NCBI RefSeq assembly: GCF_032854445.1
Contig: NW_027017953.1
Location: forward strand, 436,501 to 500,500
Source: Liolophura sinensis
Lineage: Eukaryota; Mollusca; Polyplacophora; Chitonida; Chitonidae
Length of the DNA: 64,000 bases
Direction: 5' to 3'
Shown here piece after piece: positions 49,572-61,500 of this stretch (its first letter is position 1; the number at the start of each line of letters is the position of its first letter). Under the pieces are notes generated by a model. The model made no database searches. It was given only the letters and a program-made list of their open reading frames with translations, and had not been told where the DNA came from. The translations under genes were made by a program, and so were the position numbers.

Positions 49572-52500
49572 CTGTTCAAAGGAAATGAAAACTAATAAAA
49601 GTACAACTTCTTCATGAACTGTGCTATGTGCACACTGTTATCAGAACTGTGCTATGTGCACATTGTTATCAGAACTGTGCTGTGTGCACACTGTTATCGG
49701 AACTACATGTATGCTATGTGCACATTGCTATCAGATCTGTGCTACATGCACACTGTTATCAGAACTGTGCTATGTACACACTGTTATCAGAACTGTGCTG
49801 TGTGCACACTGTTATCAGAACTACATGTATGCTATGAGCACATTGCTATCAGATATGTGCTACATGCACACTGTTATCAGAACTGTGCTATGTGCACACT
49901 TATCAGAACTGTGCTATGTGCGCACTGTTATCAGAACTGTGCTGTGTGCACACCGCTATCAGATCTGTGCTATGTGCACATTGCTGCACACAAGCAACCA
50001 TATTTTCTGTTCTAGTCTACCAAGTCAATCCCATGAAGTCATCGATGATCCAGTAAAGGTCATGTCATTTGCTGACTGAATGAATAATCGATTGGGGTTT
50101 AAGTACGAATTTTGTAGACTTCTCTATGAAACTAAATATGAAAAGCACATTCTGCCTTGGATGACATGTCTGCTCAAAACAGCATTAACAATAAGTTAAG
50201 GAAGGCAAACAGACTTCCTACTTCCGATTTTGACCAGATTGCCAAACATCAACATCTCTGTAAATGTGAGATTACAAATACAACACTGTATATAAGCTGA
50301 CTAACATTGAGTAAGTACCTGTGGCAGGTCTTTGCTTTCTCTTCCGTTTAGCTCTGTTAACATATTTCCTGTCTGGTTGCTGATTGGTTACCTTTGATGA
50401 AGGAACCCTGTGTGCTGTCAAATCAGCATCAGACTCACTCTCAGACTGACCTTCCACCAGATCATTTGATCCTGTCCCCACAGAGTTGTCTTTCTTGGAT
50501 TTCTCTTCACTGGCACTCTTAACTGTGGCAGAGTTATCTAGTTTTGATGGAGTTATGGCAACACATGTCAGCCTGAATTTTGTATTGTGTTCACATAAAA
50601 GGCTGCACTGTACATCTGCCTTCTGAAAAACAAACAAAACATCCTGCATCATACACAATATATAATGTTTACAGTCCATGAGTTCAAACTGACTGACACT
50701 GTGACGGTCATTGTATTATATGATGTTTACAGTCCATGAGCTGACACTGTGACAGTCATTGTATTATATGATGTTTACAGTCCATGAGCTCAAACTGACT
50801 GACACTGTGACAGTCATTGTACTATATGATGTTTACAGTCCATGAGCTCACACTGTGACGGTCATTGTATTATATGATGTTTACAGTTCATGAGCTCAAA
50901 CTGATTTAGACTGTGACAGTCATTGTACTATATGATGTTTACAGTCCATGGGCTCAAACTGATTTAGACTGTGACAGTCACCGTACTATATGATGTTTAC
51001 AGTCCATGGTCTCAAACTGATTTAGACTGTGACAGTCATTGTACTATATGATGTTTACAGTCCATGAGCTCAAACTGATTTAGACTGTGACAGTCATTGT
51101 ACTATATGATGTTTACAGTCCATGAGCTCAAACTGATTGTGACTGTGACAGTCATTGTACTATATGATGTTTACAGTCCATGGGCTTAAACTGATTTAGA
51201 CTGTGACAGTCACTGTACTATATGATGTTTACAGTCCATGGGCTCAAACTGATTTAGACTGTGACAGTCATTGTACTATATGATGTTTACAGTCCATGGG
51301 CTCAAACTGATTTAGACTGTGACAGTCATTGTACTATATGATGTTTACAGTCCATGGGATCAAACAGATTTAGACTGTGACAGTCATTGTACTATATGAT
51401 GTTTACAGTCCATGGGCTCAAACTGATTTAGACTGTGACAGTCATTGTACTATATGATGTTTACAGTCCATGGGCTCAAACTGATTTAGACTGTGACAGT
51501 CATTGTACTATATGATGTTTACAGTCCATGGGATCAAACAGATTTAGACTGTGACAGTCATTGTACTATATGATGTTTACAGTCCATGGGGTCAAACAGA
51601 TTTAGACTGTGACAGTCATTGTACTATATGATGTTTACAGTCCATGGTCTCAAACTGATTTAGACTGTGACAGTCATTGTACTATATGATTTTTACAGTC
51701 CATGGGCTCAAACTGATTTAGACTGTGACAGTCATTGTACTATATGATGCACACATACACAAACAACGAGTTCCCATCTGATTAAGACTTTGTCACCTTC
51801 CATTAAAGGCAAAAAACCAATATAGTCATCATCATAACACACACCTTTTTAGATAACATTTTCTGTATGTCATATCAGTTTTTTGCTTGAAAAGAAATTT
51901 AACTGCTATGGATGCCATCAATGACAGAGAAATATGATCCTGTAAACCAATTAATACAAAACCTATCAGGACAGTTGCAAATGACAGAGTCTGGTACTCA
52001 GATGTCATCTTAATCGCAACATTAGACAGGCAAAAGGGCCTTAACACGCCATAACAGATGTAATGACTCTTACCTCATCTGTGTCAATTTCCCACACCTT
52101 TATAAGACCGTCACTGGAGACTGACACCATTAGCTGCTTGTTGTTGTTGTAAGGACTATGCCTGCACCCCAAGCCACGGATTCTGTGAAATAATGGCACA
52201 CAGGTGATAACAGAGTTTCTAGAGGACGGAATGATGATTGGCACGCAGGTGATAACAGAGTTTCTAGAGGACGAAATGATGATTGGCACACAGGTGATAA
52301 CAGAGTTTCTAGAGGACGGAATGATGATTGGCACGCAGGTGATAACACAGTTACTAGAGGACGAAATGATGATTGGCACGCAGGTGATAACAGAGTTTCT
52401 AGAGGACGGAATGATGATTGGCACGCAGGTGATAACAGAGTTTCTAGAGGACGGAATGATGATTGGCACACAGGTGATAACAGAGTTTCTAGAGGACGAA

Positions 52501-55500
52501 ATGATGATTGGCACGCAGGTGATAACAGTGTTTCTAGAGGACGGAATGATGATTGGCACACAGGTGATAACAGAGTTTCTAGAGGACGGAATGATGATTG
52601 GCACGCAGGTGATAACAGAGTTACTAGAGGACGGAATGATGATTGGCACGCGGGTGATAACAGAGTTACTAGAGGACGGAATGATGATTGGCATGCAGGT
52701 GATAACAGTTACTAGAGGATGAAATGATGATTGGCACACAGGTGATAACAGAGTTTCTAGAGGACGAAATGATGATTGGCACGCAGGTGATAGAGTTTCT
52801 AGAGGACGGAATGATGATTGGCACGCAGGTGATAACACAGTTACTAGAGGACGAGATGAGGATTGGCACACAGGTGATAACAGAGTTTCTAGAGGACGGA
52901 ATGATGATTGGCACGCAGGTGATAACAGAGTTTCTAGAGGACGGAATGATGATTGGCACACAGGTGATAACAGAGTTACTAGAGGATGAAATGGTGATTA
53001 GCATGCAGGTGATAACAGAGTTACTAGAGGACAAAATGATGATTGGCACACAGGTGATAACAGAGCCTGTACAGGTGTACTACAGTATAGTTGTCTGCTT
53101 ATTGTCACCAAGGCTCTATGAACAGTGAGAATGGTGGAGTGAGTGAGTGAGTGCTTGGGGTTTAACGTCGTACTCAACAATTTTTGAGAATGGTGGAAGT
53201 CAAGTGACCTTCAATAAACGTTACACTACAAACAGCAACACCAGTATAGTTGTCTGCTTATTGTCACCAAGGCTAAACCCTACACTACAAACAGCAACAC
53301 CAGTATAGTTGTCTGCTTATTGTCCCCAAGGCTCCGTGTACAGTGAGAGTGGTGGAAATCAAGTGACCTTCAATAAACTTTACACTACAAACAGCAAAAC
53401 CAGCAAAGTTGTCTGCTTATTGTCACCAAGGCTCCGTGTACAGTGAGAGTGGTGGAAATCAAGTGACCTTCAATAAACTTTACACTACAAACAGCAACAC
53501 CAGTATAGTTGTCTGCTTATTGTCACCAAGGCTCTATGAACAGTGAGAATGGTGGAAGTCAAGTGACCTTCAATAAACGTTACACTACAAACAGCAACAC
53601 CAGGGTAGTTGTCTGCTTATTGTCACCAAGGCTAAACCCTACACTACAAACAGCAACACCAGTATAGTTGTCTGCTTATTGTCACCAAGGCTCCGTGTAC
53701 AGTGAGAGTGGTGGAAATCAAGTGACCTTCAATAAACTTTACACTACAAACAGCAACACCAGTATAGTTGTCTGCTTATTGTCACCAAGGCTCCGTGTAC
53801 AGTGAGAATGGTGGAAGTCAAGTGACCTTCAATAAACGTTACACTACAAACAGCAACACCAGTATAGTTGTCTGCTTATTGTCACCAAGGCTAAACCCTA
53901 CACTACAAACAGCAACACCAGTATAGTTGTCTGCTTATTGTCACCAAGGCTCCGTGTACAGTGAGAGTGGTGGAAATCAAGTGACCTTCAATAAACTTTA
54001 CACTACAAACAGCAAACCAGCAAAGTTGTCTGCTTATTGTCACCAAGGCTCCGTGTACAGTGAGAGTGGTGGAAATCAAGTGACCTTCAATAAACTTTAC
54101 ACTACAAACAGCAACACCAGTATAGTTGTCTGCTTATTGTCACCAAGGCTCTATGAACAGTGAGAATGGTGGAAGTCAAGTCACCTTCAATAAACGTTAC
54201 ACTACAAACAGCAAAATCAGCAAAGTTGTCTGCTGACTGTCACCAAGGCTCCATGTACAGTGAGAATGGTGGAAATCATGTGGCCTTCAATAAACATTAC
54301 ACTACAAACAGCAACACCAGGGTAGTTGTCTGCTTATTGTCACCAAGGCTCTATGAACAGTGAGAATGGTGGAAGTCAAGTGACCTTCAATAAATGCTAC
54401 ACTACAAACAGCAAAACCAGCAAAGTTGTCTGCTGACTGTCACCAAGGCTCTATGAACAGTGAGAATGGTGGAAGTCAAGTGACCTTCAATAAACATTAC
54501 ACTACAAACAGCAAAACCAGCAAAGTTGTCTGCTTATTGTCCCCAAGGCTCCATGTACAGTGAGAGTGGTGGAAATCAAGTGACCTTCAATAAACACTAC
54601 ACTACAAACAGCAACACCAGGGTAGTTGTCTGCTTATTGTCACCAAGGCTCCATGTACAGTGAGAGTGGTGGAAATCAAGTGGCCTTCAATAAACGTTAC
54701 ACTGCAAACAGCAAAACCAGCATAGTTGTCTGCTTATTGTCCCCAAGGCTCCATGTACAGTGAGAGTGGTGGAAATCAAGTGACCTTCAATAAACATTAC
54801 ACTACAAACAGCAACACCAGGGTAGTTGTCTGCTTATTGTCACCAAGGCTCCATGTACAGTGAGAGTGGTGGAAATCAAGTGACCTTCAATAAATGCTAC
54901 ACTACAAACAGCAAAACCAGCAAAGTTGTCTGCTGACTGTCACCAAGGCTCTATGAACAGTGAGAATGGTGGAAGTCAAGTGACCTTCAATAAACATTAC
55001 ACTACAAACAGCAAAACCAGCAAAGTTGTCTGCTTATTGTCCCCAAGGCTCCATGTACAGTGAGAGTGGTGGAAATCAAGTGACCTTCAATAAACACTAC
55101 ACTACAAACAGCAACACCAGGGTAGTTGTCTGCTTATTGTCACCAAGGCTCCGTGTACAGTGAGAGTGGTGGAAATCAAGTGGCCTTCAATAAACGTTAC
55201 ACTGCAAACAGCAAAACCAGCATAGTTGTCTGCTTATTGTCACCAAGGCTCCATGTACAGTGAGAGTGGTGGAAATCAAGTGACCTTCAATAAACATTAC
55301 ACTACAAACAGCAACACCAGGGTAGTTGTCTGCTTATTGTCACCAAGGCTCCATGTACAGTGAGAGTGGTGGAAATCAAGTGACCTTCAATAAACGTTAC
55401 ACTACAAACAGCAAAACCAGTATAGTTGTCTGCTTATTGTCACCAAGGCTCCGTGTACAGTGAGAGTGGTGGAAATCAAGTGGCCTTCAATAAACATTAC

Positions 55501-58500
55501 ACTACAAACAGCAAAACCAGCATAGTTGTCTGCTTATTGTCACCAAGGCTCCATGTACAGTGAGAGTGGTGGAAATCAAGTGGCCTTCAATAAACATTAC
55601 ACTACAAACAGCAACACCAGGGTAGTTGTCTGCTTATTGTCACCAAGGCTCCATGTACAGTGAGAGTGGTGGAAATCAAGTGACCTTCAATAAACGTTAC
55701 ACTACAAACAGCAAAACCAGTATAGTTGTCTGCTTATTGTCACCAAGGCTCCGTGTACAGTGAGAGTGGTAGAAATCAAGTGGCCTTCAATAAACATTAC
55801 ACTACAAACAGCAAAACCAGCAAAGTTGTCTGCTTGTTGTCACCAAGGCTCCGTGTACAGTGAGAGTGGTGGAAATCAACTGGCCTTCAATAAACATTAC
55901 ACTACAAACAGCAAAACCAGCAAAGTTGTCTGCTTATTGTCACCAAGGCTCCGTGTACAGTGAGAGTGGTGGAAATCAAGTGGCCTTCAATAAACATTAC
56001 ACTACAAACAGCAACACCAGTATAGTTGTCTGCTTATTGTCCCCAAGGCTCCATGTACAGTGAGAGTGGTGGAAATCAAGTGACCTTCAATAAACGTTAC
56101 ACTACAAACAGCAAAACCAGCAAAGTTGTCTGCTTATTGTCACCAAGGCTCTATGAACAGTGAGAATGGTGGAAATCAAGTGACCTTCAATAAACGCTAC
56201 ACTACAAACAGCAAAACCAGCAAAGTTGTCTGCTTATTGTCCCCAAGGCTCCATGTACAGTGAGAGTGGTGGAAATCAAGTGGCCTTCAATAAACGTTTA
56301 CACTACAAACAGCAAAACCAGGGTAGTTGTCTGCTTTTGTCACCAAGGCTCTGTGTACAGTGAGAGTGGTGGAAATCAAGTGGCCTTCAATAAACATTAC
56401 ACTACAAACAGCAACACCAGGGTAGTTGTCTGCTTATTGTCACCAAGGCTCCGTGTACAGTGAGAGTGGTGGAAATCAAGTGGCCTTCAATAAACATTAC
56501 ACTACAAACAGCAACACCAGGGTAGTTGTCTGCTTATTGTCACCAGGGCTCCGTGTACAGTGAGAGTGGTGGAAATCAAGTGACCTTCAATAAACATTAC
56601 ACTACAAACAGCAACACCAGGGTAATTGTCTGCTTATTGTCACCAAGGCTCCGTGTACAGTGAGAGTGGTGGAAATCAAGTGACCTTCAATAAACATTAC
56701 ACTACAAACAGCAACACCAGGGTAGTTGTCTGCTTATTGTCACCAGGGCTCCGTGTACCAGTGAGAGTGGTGGAAATCAAGTGACCTTCAATAAACATTA
56801 CACTACAAACAGCAACACCAGGGTAATTGTCTGCTTATTGTCACCAAGGCTCCGTGTACAGTGAGAGTGGTGGAAATCAAGTGACCTTCAATAAACATTA
56901 CACTACAAACAGCAACACCAGGGTAGTTGTCTGCTTATTGTCACCAAGGCTCCGTGTACAGTGAGAGTGGTGGAAATCAAGTGACCTTCAATAAACATTA
57001 CACTACAAACAGCAACACCAGGGTAGTTGTCTGCTTATTGTCACCAAGGCTCCATGTACAGTGAGAGTGGTGGAAATCAAGTGACCTTCAATAAACGCTA
57101 CACTACAAACAGCAACACCAGGGTAGTTGTCTGCTTATTGTCCCCAAGGCTCCATGTACAGTGAGAGTGGTGGAAATCAAGTGGCCTTCAATAAACATTA
57201 CACTACAAACAGCAACACCAGGGTAGTTGTCTGCTTATTGTCCCCAAGGCTCCATGTACAGTGAGAGTGGTGGAAATCAAGTGACCTTCAATAAACGCTA
57301 CACTACAAACAGCAACACCAGGGTAGTTGTCTGCTTATTGTCACCAAGGCTCCGTGTACAGTGAGAGTGGTGGAAATCAAGTGACCTTCAATAAACGTTA
57401 CACTACAAACAGCAAAACCAGCATAGTTGTCTGCTTATTGTCCCCAAGGCTCCATGTACAGTGAGAGTGGTGGAAATCATGTGACCTTCAATAAACGTTA
57501 CACTACAAACAGCAAAACCAGTATAGTTGTCTGCTTATTGTCACCAAAGCTCCGTGTACAGTGAGAATGGTGGAAATCAAGTGACCTTCAATAAACGCTA
57601 CACTACAAACAGCAACACCAGGGTAGTTGTCTGCTTATTGTCACCAAGGCTCCGTGTACAGTGAGAGTGGTGGAAATCAAGTGACCTTCAATAAACGTTA
57701 CACTACAAACAGCAAAACCAGCATAGTTGTCTGCTTATTGTCACCAAGGCTCCATGTACAGTGAGAGTGGTGGAAATCATGTGACCTTCAATAAACGTTA
57801 CACTACAAACAGCAAAACCAGTATAGTTGTCTGCTTATTGTCACCAAAGCTCCGTGTACAGTGAGAATGGTGGAAATCAAGTGACCTTAAATAAACGCTA
57901 CACTACAAACAGCAACACCAGTATAGTTGTCTGCTTATTGTCACCAAGGCTTCGTGTACAGTGAAGATGGTGGAAGTCAAGTGACCTTCAATAAATATTA
58001 GAATGAGGGGAGCAGGATTTCATCCTTAGACACTGATTGGTTTTGGGCTAACCAACGCTTTACCCAAATGAGACATCCGCCCTCATTTTCATCATCGTGG
58101 TCTGGGTTGCCACAACGCATGTGCTGTCTCAGTGAATCACCATGAAAACACCAGCAATGGACACCCACCAACACACATGTCGCCTCAGTGAATCATCATG
58201 ACAACACCAGCAATGACACCCACCAACACAACTCGGCAATAACATGCACCGACACAACTGCTGTCTCAGTGAATCATGATGACAACACCAGCAATGATGC
58301 CCATCAACACAACTCAGCAATGACACCCACCAACACAACTGCTGTCTCAGTGAATCAAGATGACAACACCAGCAATGACAACCACCAACACATGTGCTGT
58401 CTCAGTGAATCATGATGACAACACCAGCAATGAAACCAACCAACACAACTGCTGTCTCAGTGAATCATTATGACAACACCAGCAATGACACCCACCAACA

Positions 58501-61500
58501 CAACTGCTGTCTCAGTGAATCATCATGACAACACCAGCAATGACACCCACTACCACAACTGCTGTCTCAGTGAATCATCATGACAACACCAGCAATGACA
58601 CCCACCAACACATGTGCTGTCTCAGTGAATCATCATGACAACACCAGCAATGACACCCACTACCACAACTGCTGTCTCAGTGAATCATCATGACAACACC
58701 AGCAATGACACCCACTACCACAACTGCTGTCTCAGTGAATCATCATGACACCAGCAATGACACCCACCAACATAACTGCTGTCTCAGTGAATCATGATGA
58801 CAACACCAGCAATGACACCCACCAACACAACTGCTGTCTCAGTGAATCATCATGACAACACCAGCACACGTGCTATCTCAGTGAATCATGATGACAACGC
58901 CAGCAATGACACCCACCAACACATGTGCTGTCTCAGTGAATCATGATGACAACACCAGCAATGACACCCACCAACACAATTGCTGTCTCAGTGAATCATC
59001 ATGACAACACCAGCACACGTGCTATCTCAGTGAATCATGATGACAACGCCAGCAATGACACCCACCAACACATGTGCTGTCTCAGTGAATCATGATGACA
59101 ACACCAGCAATGACACCCACCAACACAATTGCTGTCTCAGTGAACCATGATGAGAACACCAGCAATGGCACCCACCAACAGATGTGCTGCCTCAGTGAAT
59201 CATGATGACAACACCAGCAATAACACCCACCAACAGAACTGCTGTCTCAGTGAATCATGATGACAACACCAGCAATGACACCCACCACCACACGTGCCGT
59301 CTCCGTGAATCATGATGACAAGACAAGGAATAACACCGACTAACACAAATGCTCCCTCAGTGAATTATCACAATGACGACACCAACCAACACATATGCTC
59401 ACATTAGCCTTAGTTATCCCAAGAAAGATAACAAGGTCAAGGAAATCAATTTAGATCTAAATCTGTTCTCCACCAAAGAAAACTATCACATGCAACATGA
59501 AATCAGATACAATGAAGAAAACTGTTCAAGGCAACATGAAATCAGGTAAGTGGGAAAGTACTGTCAAAGGCAACATGAAATCAGGTAAGTGGAAAAATAC
59601 TGTCAAAGGCAACATGAAATCAAGTAAGCAGGAACATACTGTCAAAGGCAACATGAAATCAGGTAAGCGGAAAATACTGTCAAAGGCAATATGAAATCTG
59701 GTAAGAAAGAAAATACTGTCAAAGGCAACATGAAATCAGGTAAGCGGGAAAATAAAGTCAAAGGCAACATGAAATCAGGTAAGCGAGAAAATACTGTCAA
59801 AGGCTACATGAAATCTGGTAACAGGGAAAATACTGTCAAAGGTAACATGAAATCAGGTAAGTGGGGAAGTACTGTCAAAGGCTACATGAAATCAGGTAAG
59901 CGGGAACATACTGTCAAAGGCAACATGAAATCAGGTAAGCGGGAAAATAAAGTCAAAGGCAACATGAAATCAGGTAAGCGAGAAAATACTGTCAAAGGCT
60001 ACATGAAATCTGGTAACAGGGAAAATACTGTCAAAGGTAACATGAAATCAGGTAAGTGGGGAAGTACTGTCAAAGGCTACATGAAATCAGGTAAGCGGGA
60101 ACATACTGTCAAAGGCAACATGAAATCAGGTAAGCGGGAAAATACTGTCAAAGGCAACATGAAATCAGGTAAGCAGGAACATACTCTCAAAGGCAATATG
60201 GGATCAGGTAAGCAGGAAAATACTGTCAAAGGCAACATGAAATCTGGTGAGAGGGAAAATACTGTCAAAGGCAACATGAAATCAGGTAAGCGGGAACATA
60301 CTGTCAAAGGCAACATGAAATCAGGTAAGCGAAAAAAATCCTGTCAAACGCTACATGAAATCTGGTAACAGGGAAAATACTGTCAAAGGTAACATGAAAT
60401 CAGGTAAGTGGGGAAGTACTGTCAAAGGCAACATGAAATCAGGTAAGCAGGAAAATACTGTCAAAGGCAACATGAAATCTGGTAAGCAGGAAGATACTAT
60501 CAAAGGCAACATGAAATCAGGTAAGTGGGAAAGTACTGTCAAAGGCAACATGAAATCAGGTAAGTGGAAAAATACTGTCAAAGGCAACATGAAATCAGGT
60601 AAGCGGGAACATACTGTCAAAGGCAACATGAAATCAGGTAAGCAGGAAAATACTGTCAAAGGCAACATGAAATCTGGTAAGCAGGAAAATACTGTCAAAG
60701 GTAACATGAAATCTGGTAAGCAGGAACATACTATCAAAGGCAACATGAAATCAGGTAAGTGGGAAAGTACTATCAAAGGCAATATGAAATCAGGTAAGTG
60801 GAAAAATACTGTCAAAGGCAACATGAAATCAGGTAAGCGGGAACATACTGTCAAAGGCAACATGAAATCAGGTAAGCGGGAACATACTGTCAAAGGCAAC
60901 ATGAAATCAGGTAAGCGAAAAAAATCCTGTCAAACGCTACATGAAATCTGGTAACAGGGAAAATACTGTCAAAGGCAACATGAAATCAGGTAAGTGGGGA
61001 AGTACTGTCAAAGGCAACATGAAATCAGGTAAGCAGGAAAATACTGTCAAAGGCAACATGAAATCTGGTAAGCAGGAACATACTATCAAAGGCAACATGA
61101 AATCAGGTAAGTGGGAAAGTACTGTCAAAGGCAACATGAAATCAGGTAAGTGGAAAAATACTGTCAAAGGCAACATGAAATCAGGTAAGCGGGAACATAC
61201 TGTCAAAGGCAACATGAAATCAGGTAAGCAGGAAAATACTGTCAAAGGCAACATGAAATCTGGTAAGCAGGAAAATACTGTCAAAGGTAACATGAAATCT
61301 GGTAAGCAGGAACATACTATCAAAGGCAACATGAAATCAGGTAAGTGGGAAAGTACTGTCAAAGGCAACATGAAATCAGGTAAGCGGAAAAATACTGTCA
61401 AAGGCAACATGAAATCAGGTAAGCGGGAACATACTGTCAAAGGCAACATGAAATCAGGTAAGCAGGAAAATACTGTCAAAGGCAACATGAAATCAGGTTA

